Below, one piece after another: positions 19,065 to 28,090 of a stretch of 64,000 bases of DNA. Origin of the DNA: Iodobacter ciconiae. GTDB lineage: Bacteria > Pseudomonadota > Gammaproteobacteria > Burkholderiales > Chitinibacteraceae. The notes under the pieces are model-generated. The model saw nothing but the letters and a program-made list of their open reading frames with translations, searched no databases and was not told the origin of the DNA. The first letter of the stretch is position 1, and each line of letters opens with the position of its first letter. The stretch lies in the NCBI RefSeq assembly GCF_003952345.1, contig NZ_CP034433.1, positions 3,410,001-3,474,000 on the forward strand, in the 5' to 3' direction. A program made the position numbers and the translations under genes.

Positions 19065-19100
19065 CAGCCTGGGCAGAGGGGTATTGGGCCTGCCCGGCTG
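19065..19100 (-). terminator. Hairpin after ftsX
   Basis: CAGCC-T-GGGCAG pairs with CTGCCC-GGCTG across a 12-13 base loop, with one bulged base, starting nine bases past the ftsX stop. A second small hairpin (AGGCT/AGCCT) follows. There is no clear T tract, so it may slow or process rather than fully terminate the transcript before rpoH. Confidence 0.45.
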
Positions 19101-19108
19101 CTGGATAA

Positions 19109-20011
19109 CTAAGTAAACTGGCGTAAATGTCGCCAGACGGCCAGCCATGCGCCGATGAAGGTCAGCAGAATACATAGCCCACAAACGACAGCAATGGTAA
19201 TGAGGTCAGGCGATAGCAGACTAAACTTTTGACCATAGGCTGTTGCCAGCTCGCTTACCGCAGGATTAAGGTGCGATAGCATGCTACCTACGATACCGCA
19301 GGCAACAAGCCCGCCAAGCAGGCCCTGTACCATGGCAAAGTAGACAAAAGGGCGGCGGATAAAGGCATCGGTTGCACCAATCAGCCTTGCTACTTCGATT
19401 TCTTCTTTACGGGTTAAAATTTGCATGCGAATCGCATTGCCTGTGATGAGTGCCAGGGCAGTGGCGAGCAAAATGGTAATCACTTCAAATAAGGTTTGGC
19501 CTAAGGCGAGCAATCTTTCCAGGCGATGTGCCCAGGCTGAATCAAGCTGGACTTCTTCTATACCAGGGCGGCTGACCAGGTCTTTTTGCAAAGCTTCTAA
19601 AACACTGGCCTGGCCGTCTTTACTGCTTAATACAAAGGCATCAGGTAGAGGGTTTTCACTTAGTCCCGCTAAAAGATTGGCTGCACCAGAGGAGATCTGC
19701 ATTTCTTTGAGTGCGTCGTCTTTACTGATAAAGCGGCTGCTGGCAATACGCGGGTCCTGTTTTAATTGAGACTTAAGCATGGCAATGTCTTCTGCCGTGG
19801 CCGTATCGCGCATAAAGATAGAAATTTGCGGCTCTACATGGATCTGGCTGGCCACACTGCTCAGGCTATTAATCATTAGCCACAGTACTAAAGGTAGCGC
19901 GGCGGTAATACCAATCACCAAGAGATTAAGTGCGCTGGAGAAAGGATGGCGAACCAAGGCACCCAGGGTACGTGCTAAAGATTGGATATGGAGTCTTAAC
20001 CAGTGTTTCAT
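19109..20011 (-). CDS. ftsX: Cell division ABC transporter permease FtsX
   Basis: FtsX pairs with the ATPase FtsE at the septum and activates periplasmic amidase regulators. The 300 residues have one membrane helix at about 26-48, a periplasmic domain of about 120 residues, then three more helices near 165-185, 215-240 and 270-292. The extracellular domain includes the common SSKDGQASVLEALQKDL-like helical segment. It starts six bases after ftsE ends. Family sequence similarity is low, but topology and the ftsE neighbour make it clear. Confidence 0.95.
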   Translation of the reverse strand: MKHWLRLHIQSLARTLGALVRHPFSSALNLLVIGITAALPLVLWLMINSLSSVASQIHVEPQISIFMRDTATAEDIAMLKSQLKQDPRIASSRFISKDDALKEMQISSGAANLLAGLSENPLPDAFVLSSKDGQASVLEALQKDLVSRPGIEEVQLDSAWAHRLERLLALGQTLFEVITILLATALALITGNAIRMQILTRKEEIEVARLIGATDAFIRRPFVYFAMVQGLLGGLVACGIVGSMLSHLNPAVSELATAYGQKFSLLSPDLITIAVVCGLCILLTFIGAWLAVWRHLRQFT

Positions 20012-20017
20012 AGCGCC

Positions 20018-20671
20018 TCAAGCAGTAAATTGACCATTTTTCAGGCGCAGAATACGGCGGCCGTAATCTGCCATCAGGGTTTCATCATGAGCAGAAATCA
20101 CGATGGTAACGCCAACCTGATGAAAAGATTTAAACAGTTCCAGAATATCGTGAGCGTAATCGCGGTCCAGATTGGCTGTTGGCTCATCTGCCAGCAAAAT
20201 AGCAGGCCGATGCACCACGGCACGGGCGATGCACAGCCTTTGTTGCTCGCCTCCCGATAGAGAGATCGGGTTGAGCTTTTCCTTACCTGCCAAACCCACT
20301 TTGTCCAGTGCGGCCAGGACACGGCGGTGGCTTTCTTTATGGTCAAAGCCAACAATATCCAGCGGCAGGCTGACATTATCTAAAACGCTGCGATCAAACA
20401 GGATTTTGTGATCCTGAAAAATCAGCCCCAGATGGCGGCGGATATAGGGTAGCGAGCTGCGATTCATTTTCGCCATATTCTGCCCATTGACGATCACTGC
20501 CCCGCCACTGGGCTTTTCTATGCCTGCAATTAACTTAAGCAGTGTCGATTTACCGGCACCAGAATGGCCTGCCAGAAAAACCAGCTCGCCACTTGGAATC
20601 TCAAAGCTTAAATTTTTAACGGCATCAAAGCCGCCAGGATAGCGCTTACTGACTTGCTGAAACTGGATCAT
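20018..20671 (-). CDS. ftsE: Cell division ATP-binding protein FtsE
   Basis: FtsE is the cytoplasmic ATPase of the FtsEX complex. From the ATG at 20671 it has 217 residues and starts MIQFQQVSKRYPGG as the family does; a GTG eight codons upstream is the alternative. Walker A is GHSGAGKST (35-43), the ABC signature LSGGEQQR (138-145) and Walker B AILLADEP (157-164). ftsY is not next to it in this genome. Confidence 0.97.
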   Translation of the reverse strand: MIQFQQVSKRYPGGFDAVKNLSFEIPSGELVFLAGHSGAGKSTLLKLIAGIEKPSGGAVIVNGQNMAKMNRSSLPYIRRHLGLIFQDHKILFDRSVLDNVSLPLDIVGFDHKESHRRVLAALDKVGLAGKEKLNPISLSGGEQQRLCIARAVVHRPAILLADEPTANLDRDYAHDILELFKSFHQVGVTIVISAHDETLMADYGRRILRLKNGQFTA

Positions 20672-20695
20672 AGGGGCCCTGTCATTGTTTTCCAC

Positions 20696-21640
20696 GAATA
20701 CGCCGAACTAATAGGTTTTGAATCTGTAAAAATTGAGGGAAAAAACAAATCTGCTCTGTTGGTGCTTGGTTCCCGGCAGTGCTGGCTGTGGTTTTTCGGC
20801 TTGGTATCGCTACGAATCAAACCTTGGCAGATATCGGATACGGATTATCGCTAAATTTGAAGTATGTTACACCATGCGGAAAAAACCTTGGCGGGCAATA
20901 AAATGCAATTACACCGTGATTGCTGCTGCCAGGGGCTGATCAGGGGAGCTGCACCTTGGGTTTAATTATGGGTTGCCAGCTTGAATTTTGTAGGCACGGT
21001 GGGTGTTTGTTTGTCATCAGTATTGGTGCATCTATGTATGAAATATTTTAATGTACTCAATCGTTTTTTCTGTGTTTCGCTATGTGTTTTGCACCTTGGC
21101 AAACGTCTTATGGTTGTGATAATGGCTATGCTTGTTCTTGAGCAAGCCCCCAAAGCTTGTTATTGGCGTATTGTCATAACAATTGTCCTTGCATGTGAGC
21201 TGTGCAAGTCTGGTAACAGAGCTTGCTCTGGATCATTACGCGGGCAGGTAGCCTTGGTTTGCATGCAAAGCGAAGTAAAGTACGCAGGACTTTTTTAGAA
21301 AAGCGGGCCTTATTTTAGGCTGATTCTCGTTTCAGCCTGGCAGCTTGCTTTGCGCTGGATCTTGTCAGGCCCGCTCTGTTATTTATCTGGGGGCGGCTTG
21401 GGCATGATTAACGGTCTGGTGGTTTGTGGTGCAGATGTAAATATTAATTTAGTCGTTTCGCATAAAATGCAGCAGTTAATTACTAAACATAACCTATTAA
21501 TTTAGAGAGGATTTTATCTCAATAAAATGCTTGGTTGTTTATCATAAGAGTCAGAATGTATTAAAAAGTAAACATATACATTGTCATATATCTTATATGA
21601 TTTATCATGTTTTCATTAATTACCACAGGCAGTCTGCCGT
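20696..21640. other. Gene-poor A+T-rich stretch
   Basis: About 940 bases separate ftsE from the next gene. The longest frame on the plus strand (20981-21298) has an unconvincing Cys- and Val-rich composition and no good ribosome binding site, so I do not call it. The only clear structure is a nested hairpin near 21.3 kb. The last 200 bases are strongly A+T rich and probably hold the promoter of the membrane protein gene at 21641. Confidence 0.5.
21302..21375. ncRNA. Possible structured RNA: nested stem-loops
   Basis: AGCGGGCCT (21302-21310) pairs perfectly with AGGCCCGCT (21367-21375). Inside, AGGCTGA (21317-21323) pairs with TCAGCCT (21332-21338). The result is a 74-base multibranched or coaxial fold in otherwise unstructured A+T-rich DNA. 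No T tract follows on either strand, so a simple terminator is less likely. It could be a small RNA, a leader element or a repeat. Strand and function are unknown. Confidence 0.35.
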
Positions 21641-22024
21641 ATGAATATCGAAAAAGTTGTGTTTGGTTTTTTTATTTTATTGGCATTTACGCTTAATTTC
21701 GGCTTTGTTATGGGGCAAATTGATGTACCGCATCAGCATGATGTATTCGAGCTGTTTTCTGCGATGGTGGTTAGCTTTATTGCTACTGTAATTAAGTTTG
21801 GTGATCGCACTCAGGTAGGCGCGCTGCATTTAGCCACAAGCCTAGTGGCAGATTTGCAATTAATTGCAGCTGCTTTGATATGGGGGAATGCAATGTATGT
21901 TAGCCAGGTGGGAATGACTCCCGGTGTGACTTCAATGATTGTGTCTTTTTCAGCCGGTGCACTTGCTGCTAATGTGGTTTCAGTGGTTTTGCTGATTGGC
22001 GAAACTTTACAGCATCGCCGCTAG
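21641..22024 (+). CDS. Small four-helix inner membrane protein paired with a K+ channel
   Basis: This 127-residue protein has four hydrophobic segments: about residues 4-25, 35-52, 68-86 and 96-120. Loops are short; the first contains GQIDVPHQHD and the second KFGDRTQVGALH. I think it matches a domain of unknown function found beside TrkA-type channel genes (possibly DUF6394), but I am not sure. It lies 102 bases upstream of the channel gene on the same strand, so it may be an accessory subunit. Codon use is A/T-leaning, like that of its neighbour. Confidence 0.75.
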   Translation: MNIEKVVFGFFILLAFTLNFGFVMGQIDVPHQHDVFELFSAMVVSFIATVIKFGDRTQVGALHLATSLVADLQLIAAALIWGNAMYVSQVGMTPGVTSMIVSFSAGALAANVVSVVLLIGETLQHRR

Positions 22025-22126
22025 AGTGAGCCGGGTAATGTGTAGTGCTTAATTTTCAAATGATCAGGCAGCGAATGTTTTCAGTGTGCTTTACCCTAAT
22101 CCTCTCTAGTAGGATTATCTAATATC

Positions 22127-23854
22127 ATGACGAATATATTTTTTATGGTGATGCGGCGCATGCGTGCGCCGATTATTACGCTGATTCTTATTTATGCGAT
22201 TGCCGTATTAGGTCTGGTGATGATTCCCGGTGTGGATGATCAGGGCCGGCCTTATCAAATGGGTTTTTTTCATGCCTTTTATTTTATTAGCTATACGGCT
22301 ACTTCGATTGGCTTTGGTGAAACACCTTATGCATTTTCTTATTCTCAGCGCTTATGGGTTTTATGTTGTATTTATTTGTCGGTTACGGGCTGGGCTTATA
22401 ATTTAGGGGCGATTTTTACTTTATTTAATGATCAGACATTAAAAAAAGCGATTCAATATACGCATTTTAATAATAAAGTTAGGCGTTTGCGCGAGCCATT
22501 TTATTTAATTTGCGGTTACGGGCAAACGGGGCGTTTGCTTTGTAAAGTACTTGATCAGATTAATGTTCGTTTTGTGGTGATTGAGCTTAGAGAGGATCGG
22601 GTTAATAATCTGGCTCTGGCCGATTTTCATTCTGATCCGGTATTTTATGCGGGGGATGCTTCTAATCCCGAGCTATTAAAAATTGCGGGAATTACGCATG
22701 CGCGCTGCCGGGGGGTACTGGCAATTACCGGTGATGAAAATGTTAATCTGGCTATTGCAATGGCAGCTTTTGTTTTGCAACCTAAGCTGGTATCAGTCTG
22801 CCGTTGTAAAAATAAAGCGGTTGCCGATAATATGCAGTCGTTCGGTGCAAATAAAGTGATTAATATGTTTAATGCCGTAGGGCAGCAGTTCCAGATGCTG
22901 CTGCATGCGCCGCACAGCTATCGTTTATGGAATTTACTTTCTGATTTTCCCGGTCAGCCAATTGCTGGCCTGGTGCGTCCTCCCTGTGGGCACTGGGTTA
23001 TTGTCGGATATGGACGATTCGGAACCTCAATGCGCGCTGCATTATTAAAAGAAGGAGCCAGTGTGACGGTGATTGATCCGGAGCCTCAGCCTGATTTATT
23101 ACCAGGGCAATTTGTACAGGCATTGGGTGTGAATGCGGATTCTTTAATTGCGGCTGGTATTGGACACGCTTCCGGGCTTCTGGTTTGTCATGATCATGAT
23201 ATTAATAATTTATCTGCGCTAGCGACGGCCAGAGCGATTAATTCCAAGCTATTTGTAGTCGCCAGGCAAAATTTGCGTGATAACCATTTATTGTTTGAAG
23301 CCTTTAAGCCTGATATCACATCGATTCGCAGTGAAATTGTGGCGCATGAATGTTTACGTGCGATTGAAACGCCGTTATTGGCGCAATTTCTGGATTTAAT
23401 TAAAGAAGAAGATGAAGCCTGGGCGAAGGCATTGTCTGATCAATTGGCTAATTTGTGCGATCAGAAAGTGCCGGAAATCTGGAGTATTACCCTGAACGCC
23501 AAAAATACCGCTGCCGTACATGCTTTTCTGGCTAATCCTTCACCACCACTACGCCTCGCTCACTGGATTAATAATCCCTTTGATCATGGCTATAAATTGC
23601 AATGCCTGCCGTTGCTGCGCGTGCATGGTGATGAGGTGCAGGCATGGCCTTCTCTGGATACTCCATTAACCTTTGGTGATCAGCTGCTTTTTGCGGGTAA
23701 TCGTGAAGCACAGAGTGCTCATCAGGCCATGCAGGAGGCCACGCATCTGCTGGATTTTGCCCGCACCGGTAAAACCGAACCACAAAGCTGGGTGTTTCGA
23801 AAACTGGCACAGTGGCAGCAGGGGAAAAAAGAAGAGGAGGCTGGAGCTTTGTAA
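22127..23854 (+). CDS. Potassium channel with two TrkA-N (RCK) domains
   Basis: An inner membrane K+ channel or K+ conductance regulator of 575 residues. A first helix (about 13-33), a pore loop with filter-like T59-S-I-G-F-G64-E, and a second helix (about 76-98) form a two-helix pore. Two Rossmann NAD-binding domains follow, with GYGQTG at 130-135 and GYGRFG at 294-299. The C-terminal third has weak TrkA-C character. The filter SIGFGE departs from TVGYGD, so selectivity may differ. Codons are visibly richer in A/T than in the dcw genes, which could reflect transfer. Confidence 0.88.
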   Translation: MTNIFFMVMRRMRAPIITLILIYAIAVLGLVMIPGVDDQGRPYQMGFFHAFYFISYTATSIGFGETPYAFSYSQRLWVLCCIYLSVTGWAYNLGAIFTLFNDQTLKKAIQYTHFNNKVRRLREPFYLICGYGQTGRLLCKVLDQINVRFVVIELREDRVNNLALADFHSDPVFYAGDASNPELLKIAGITHARCRGVLAITGDENVNLAIAMAAFVLQPKLVSVCRCKNKAVADNMQSFGANKVINMFNAVGQQFQMLLHAPHSYRLWNLLSDFPGQPIAGLVRPPCGHWVIVGYGRFGTSMRAALLKEGASVTVIDPEPQPDLLPGQFVQALGVNADSLIAAGIGHASGLLVCHDHDINNLSALATARAINSKLFVVARQNLRDNHLLFEAFKPDITSIRSEIVAHECLRAIETPLLAQFLDLIKEEDEAWAKALSDQLANLCDQKVPEIWSITLNAKNTAAVHAFLANPSPPLRLAHWINNPFDHGYKLQCLPLLRVHGDEVQAWPSLDTPLTFGDQLLFAGNREAQSAHQAMQEATHLLDFARTGKTEPQSWVFRKLAQWQQGKKEEEAGAL

Positions 23855-23923
23855 CCCGCAGTTTTTTGCCTTGTGAAGCCCTGTATTCTTTTGTGGTTCA
23901 AGAGTGGGTTTAATCACATTTCA

Positions 23924-24688
23924 TTAATCAGCCCGCTGCCGCCTGAATACCCAGCTCACGCCATTGGATGCATCGGCATCAAACGTATAGCCTTCCGTAT
24001 TAAAGGCTTTTAAATCGCCGGCCTGAGTAATATTGTGCTCGGCAGCCCAGCGCACCATCAGGCCGCGGGCGCGTTTGGCGTAGAAGCTGATAATTTTGTA
24101 TTTGCCGTTTTTCCAGTCTTCAAATACCGGCGTAATCAGCGGGCAATTTAAGAGCCTGGGTTTGACTGCTTTGAAGTATTCGGCTGAAGCTAGATTGACG
24201 AGCACTTTGGGTTCTATCGCGTTAATTGCGGCAGTAATGGTTTCGCCCCAGAAAGCGTAAAGATTATTACCTGCTGCATTGGGTAGGGATGTGCCCATTT
24301 CCAGGCGATAGGGCTGGATTAGATCCAGCGGGCGCAGCAGGCCGTAGAGGCCAGATAAAATGCGCAAATGCTGGCTGATATAGGCCAATTCTTGCGGTGT
24401 CATTTCCCCTGCATTCAGCCCCTCGTATACATCACCCATAAAGGCCAGCACGGCTTGCTTGGCATTATCAGGCGTAAAGTCAGGGTGCCAGGCCTGGTAG
24501 CGGCCCACATTAAGCACCGCCAGCGGGTCGGATAATTTCATCAGACTGGCAATTTGTGCCGGGGTTTGTTGTCTGAGTAAAGCAATCAGCCGGGCAGAAT
24601 TATCCAGAAAATCAGGCTGACTGAAATCCCTGGTAGTAGGAGGCGTAGTGTAATCCAGCGTTTTGGCTGGAGAAAGCAGCATAAGCAT
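23924..24688 (-). CDS. yaaA: Peroxide stress protein YaaA
   Basis: YaaA lowers free iron and limits oxidative DNA damage in E. coli. The 254 residues start [13 protein letters not shown], the family signature. They also contain [29 protein letters not shown] and [16 protein letters not shown] text ([14 protein letters not shown]). The last part has [14 protein letters not shown] and FNTEGYTFD, typical of DUF328. It is convergent with the K+ channel gene and follows the response regulator across a 248-base gap that holds repeat copy C. Confidence 0.95.
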   Translation of the reverse strand: MLMLLSPAKTLDYTTPPTTRDFSQPDFLDNSARLIALLRQQTPAQIASLMKLSDPLAVLNVGRYQAWHPDFTPDNAKQAVLAFMGDVYEGLNAGEMTPQELAYISQHLRILSGLYGLLRPLDLIQPYRLEMGTSLPNAAGNNLYAFWGETITAAINAIEPKVLVNLASAEYFKAVKPRLLNCPLITPVFEDWKNGKYKIISFYAKRARGLMVRWAAEHNITQAGDLKAFNTEGYTFDADASNGVSWVFRRQRAD

Positions 24689-24734
24689 GACGGACTTTGA
24701 AAATGGGGTGTTTGTTGAAAAAGCAGAAAGTAAA

Positions 24735-24922
24735 AAAGTCTGTAGGGCACAGAGACCAATGAGAATACAGAGTACACGGGGAATAAGCCGAGTAAAACCT
24801 CAGACACCATTGAAACACAGAGAACTTGAAGCGACGCAGAGAAAACCAAGAGGAGGAGTGTGTAAACGTTAACCCGTTCTTTATGTTTTCTCTGTGTTCT
24901 CTGAGTCTATAGATCTAAGGTT
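24735..24922. repeat. Imperfect palindromic intergenic repeat, copy C (regulator/yaaA gap)
   Basis: The left arm has AAGTCTGTAGGGCACAGAG and GAGAATACAGAG. A central part repeats AAACACAGAGAAC and ACGCAGAGAAAACC, and the right arm has GTTTTCTCTGTGTTCTC then GAGTCTATAGATCT. The outer ends pair imperfectly (AGTCTGTAG with CTATAGA). This copy is the longest and carries extra internal CACAGAG units. It fills nearly all of the gap between two co-directional genes. Confidence 0.65.
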
Positions 24923-24936
24923 TTTTTACTGGCTAA

Positions 24937-25551
24937 TTAAGACTCTACCCCAGATCCGCGCAGCAGCGCGGCTAGTTCCATCGCGGTTTTAACCTGCATC
25001 TTTTCTAAAATCCGTGCGCGGTGAACTTCGACGGTTTTCATCGAGATGGATAAATCATCGGCAATCTGTTTATTTAAGCGGCCGGTCAGGATCAGCTTCA
25101 TCACTTCTCGCTCGCGCGGGGTGAGGGTGCCAAGGCGCTTGGTGATTTGCATCTTAACTTGCCAGATGCCGCGCTTGCTGGCGTCGTTGGCCAGGCAGCG
25201 CTCAACCAGATCAACGATATCGTTATCGTTAAATGGTTTTTCAACGAAGTCGGTTGCGCCTTGTTTTAAAGCGCCTACCGCCATTGGTACATCGCCGTGG
25301 CCGGTTAAAAACACCACGGGCGGGCAATAAGGATGCTCTTTGATTCGATCAAATAGCTCTAAGCCACCCATGCCCGGCATGCGTACATCAAGCAGCAAAC
25401 AGCCATAGCGCTCAGGCGTGTAATCAGCGAGCAGCGCTTCGGCGCTGGCATAGCTGTCCGCACGGTGATTGCGGGTGGAAAAAAGCCATACGAGGGCATC
25501 GCGAATGGCGTCATCATCATCAACGATTGCAATGCGGCGATCAGGGTTCAT
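24937..25551 (-). CDS. FixJ/DctR-type response regulator
   Basis: A two-component regulator of 204 residues. The receiver domain (about 6-120) has the acidic cluster VDDDDA (10-15), phospho-acceptor D55 in LLLDVRMPGMGG, the T in FLTGHGDV and the lysine in VEKPFND. A LuxR-type helix-turn-helix occupies about 140-200 (LTPREREVMKLILTG, then NKQIADDLSISMKTVEVHR). An AGAGGAAA ribosome binding site precedes the ATG. Its partner kinase lies upstream, across a duplicated junction. The HELNQPL-class kinase suggests a DctS/DctR- or FixL/FixJ-like system; the signal is unknown. Confidence 0.93.
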   Translation of the reverse strand: MNPDRRIAIVDDDDAIRDALVWLFSTRNHRADSYASAEALLADYTPERYGCLLLDVRMPGMGGLELFDRIKEHPYCPPVVFLTGHGDVPMAVGALKQGATDFVEKPFNDNDIVDLVERCLANDASKRGIWQVKMQITKRLGTLTPREREVMKLILTGRLNKQIADDLSISMKTVEVHRARILEKMQVKTAMELAALLRGSGVES

Positions 25552-25580
25552 TTGTGTGGATTTCCTCTGAAGGGGACCGG

Positions 25581-25667
25581 TTAGCTAAGGATAGAAAAAA
25601 GCGCTGACAATGCCTCGCAAATGGCGTCATCGTCATCAACGATTGCAATGCGGCGATCAGGGTTCAT
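25581..25667 (-). pseudogene. Truncated receiver-domain fragment in a duplicated kinase/regulator junction
   Basis: A 28-residue frame starts with the same 16 residues as the downstream response regulator (MNPDRRIAIVDDDDAI), drifts over the next 12 and meets a stop. It has the same GAGGAAA ribosome binding site and overlaps the kinase stop by 11 bases. DNA similarity continues without gaps on both sides, with a period of 116 bases, from about 25475-25580 to 25591-25696. The copy upstream of the real regulator still encodes the kinase C-terminal end (SEE-x3-NEP-stop). It is a tandem duplication or the scar of a lost second system. Confidence 0.8.
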
Positions 25668-27903
25668 TAGCCTGGGTTTCCTCGGAAAACGGTACGGTGA
25701 AGATAAAGCGGCAACCGCCGCCAGGATTATTTTCTGCCCAAAGACGACCTTGGTGGTATTCGATAATAGAGCGGCAAATATTCAGCCCCATGCCCATTCC
25801 CGAGTCTTTGGTGGTGTAAAACGGTTTAAACAATTGTTCCATTTGTTCGGGACTAATGCCAGTGCCATGATCCGCAATGGTGACTTGTAAGTGATCATTC
25901 TCTCTGCTGAGCATAATAGCCAGCGTTCGCTGTGATGCGGGCGTATCGCTCATGGCTTCCATGGCATTACGGATTAAATTGAATAATACCTGCTCCAGCA
26001 TAATCGGATCGACATATAAAGGCGGTAAATCCCCCGATTCAGAAATGCTGATTTCTATTGCGCGCCGTACTATCTCGTGTGATTGTAAATCCAGTACGGT
26101 ATCTAGCAGGTCGTTAATGGTACAGCGGCGGCGATGTGGCGCGCGGCGCTGCACAAATTCACGAATGCCACGAATAATTTGCCCAGCCCGGCGGGCCTGC
26201 TCCCCCATTTTTTCAATGGCTTGCGACAGCTGCTGCAAATTAGGCGTGGGATTGGCCAGAATATTGCGACAGCCTGATGCATAGCTGGCAATCGCACCCA
26301 AGGGCTGGTTCAGCTCGTGGGCAAGGCTGGAGGCCATCTCTCCCATCGAGATTAAACGGCTGGTCTGCTGCAGTTTTTCGTTTTGCAGGCGTTCGCGCTC
26401 GGCTGCGGATTTGAGTGCGGTAATATCGGTGGCGACTTCCAGCCAGACATCCGAATCATCTACCCATAAATTGTGGCGACTTTTGATCTGGAACCAGCGT
26501 TTTGTAATGGGATCATACCATTCGGAGTCGACCGGTGTATCGTAGCGGCGCACATTAAACGGCATGATGCAGCAGCGGCCACGCCAGTCGGGCAGATTAA
26601 ACGAGCGATCAAACTGGCGATTGCTCATCAGCAGCTCGCCACTGGCAGCGTCACTTACGGCAACGGCAGTGTCTAATCCATCCAGTACGGTAACAAAGCG
26701 CTGATGTGAGGCTTGCAGCACTTCGCGCTCACGTTTTAGTTCGGTAATATCGTAGAGCGATCCCATCCAGCCTATATGCCGGCCCGAGCCATCGATCAGG
26801 CTGGAGCCATACAGGCTGACATCAAAACGTTCACCATTTTTACGCATAAAGCGCACTGTCTGGCCATTAGGGTCGGCGCGGCCCAAGCGAATAGCATCAA
26901 AAGCTCTCTGGCAGCGCTCCAGTTCTTCAGGGGGCCAATAGGGCAGCGGAGGTTGCTGGCCGAGCAGCTCGTCAGCAGTAAAGCCGGTCATTTCACAAAA
27001 AGCGCGGTTGACATAGATAAGGCGCCCGTTTTTATCCATCGCCCGCATACCGCTTACGAGAGAGTCTTCCATCGCCTGGCGTAGCGCTGTTTCGGCGCGT
27101 AATTGCATTTCTGCCTGGGAGCGGACACGCATTACGCGGTGCAAGAGTGCAGTAGAGGCCAGCATGCCGATCGCTAAACATAACAGCAGCCAGGGCAGCG
27201 AGTCGGTCAGCTGGTGGCGTGGCACATGATAAAGCTCGGCTTGCAGCGATAAGCCCAGGGGCGGGGTGTCGAGTGCGATGCGGGTGCTTAAGCCGCTTGG
27301 ATCGAGCTGGCGGCTGGATTTTGCTGCCAGCGTTACATAGTTATGGTTAAGTAGTAAAACCTGATAGCGCTGGGCAATCCACCAGGGGACCTGTTGCTGC
27401 AAAAGCCGTTCAAAAGAGAAGGTGGCAATAATAAAATTGTGCCCGTCAGCGCTGGATACTGCGTATTGAGCCAGGGGGGGCTGATCGTGTTTTGCTGGCA
27501 GCGTGCTCCAGCCGCTCTCTCCATTGAACGGGTGTACTTTTTGTTGCGGCGCAGACCACCATACCTTGAAATCATCCTGATTTCTGACGACCAGGCTAAC
27601 GATTTCCGCGCTGTTTTGAATCAGTGAAAAAGCACGGGCCTGAAATAGGGCTGACTGTTTGTTGTAATCGGTGACAGCAAGGGCGTTAATAGCATCGGTA
27701 TTGGCGGTAATTTGTTGTTGAATGGCCTGTTTTTGCCAGAGCAGATCCTGCTCTAACTGGTTGCTGCGCTGTTTCTGATCCGCATCAGTGGTAAGCAGCA
27801 GCCAGCTGGCAAAGGCTAGCGTAAATAGCGCTGCAATCAGGCCTGGCAATAGTTGCAGCCAGCGGCTGATGCGGGGAGGGACGGTGATAGGATGCAAAGT
27901 CAA
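25657..27903 (-). CDS. Membrane PAS-domain sensor histidine kinase (DctS/FixL-like)
   Basis: The 748 residues hold two membrane helices (about 17-38 and 235-256) that flank a periplasmic sensor of about 195 residues. Two PAS domains follow (about 275-388 and 400-497), the first with YVNRAFCEMTGFTADELLG. The dimerisation/phosphoacceptor box is SLAHELNQPLGAI with H529. The ATPase domain has NLIRNAMEAM, the D-G1 box IADHGTGI and GMGMGLNICRSI. The start is a TTG; no better start is visible. Two-helix topology with a periplasmic domain suits a dicarboxylate sensor, but this is inference. Confidence 0.93.
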   Translation of the reverse strand: MTLHPITVPPRISRWLQLLPGLIAALFTLAFASWLLLTTDADQKQRSNQLEQDLLWQKQAIQQQITANTDAINALAVTDYNKQSALFQARAFSLIQNSAEIVSLVVRNQDDFKVWWSAPQQKVHPFNGESGWSTLPAKHDQPPLAQYAVSSADGHNFIIATFSFERLLQQQVPWWIAQRYQVLLLNHNYVTLAAKSSRQLDPSGLSTRIALDTPPLGLSLQAELYHVPRHQLTDSLPWLLLCLAIGMLASTALLHRVMRVRSQAEMQLRAETALRQAMEDSLVSGMRAMDKNGRLIYVNRAFCEMTGFTADELLGQQPPLPYWPPEELERCQRAFDAIRLGRADPNGQTVRFMRKNGERFDVSLYGSSLIDGSGRHIGWMGSLYDITELKREREVLQASHQRFVTVLDGLDTAVAVSDAASGELLMSNRQFDRSFNLPDWRGRCCIMPFNVRRYDTPVDSEWYDPITKRWFQIKSRHNLWVDDSDVWLEVATDITALKSAAERERLQNEKLQQTSRLISMGEMASSLAHELNQPLGAIASYASGCRNILANPTPNLQQLSQAIEKMGEQARRAGQIIRGIREFVQRRAPHRRRCTINDLLDTVLDLQSHEIVRRAIEISISESGDLPPLYVDPIMLEQVLFNLIRNAMEAMSDTPASQRTLAIMLSRENDHLQVTIADHGTGISPEQMEQLFKPFYTTKDSGMGMGLNICRSIIEYHQGRLWAENNPGGGCRFIFTVPFSEETQANEP

Positions 27904-28037
27904 TCTGATAAGCCAGGGAGTCGACCCGAAAAGGTCGGGTAACCTAGTGAAAGGTTAATTATCCACAGATGTCAGGAATTGTCTATGGGGGGTAGGGGCT
28001 GCTTGTGATATTTGTGCGCGTTACTTGCTGTTGCCAG

Positions 28038-28069
28038 AAAAAAACGGCCCTTCCTGTGCCGGGGGCCGT
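28038..28069 (-). terminator. Terminator after the D-lactate dehydrogenase gene
   Basis: On the minus strand ACGGCCC and GGGCCGT pair across a 12-base loop and are followed by T7. It lies 22 bases beyond the stop codon. Confidence 0.85.
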
Positions 28070-28090
28070 ATGTTTGTGCCGGTAATAAAT

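Noticed and set aside
20981..21298. A 105-residue plus-strand frame in the gap upstream of the K+ channel unit.
   Set aside because: Irregular Cys/Val-rich composition, no ribosome binding site, and no coding pattern like that of the adjacent genes.
27959..27967. A perfect DnaA box, TTATCCACA, upstream of the sensor kinase gene.
   Set aside because: A single 9-mer is expected about once in every two windows of this size by chance, and there is no cluster, A+T unwinding element or dnaA/dnaN neighbour to suggest an origin.
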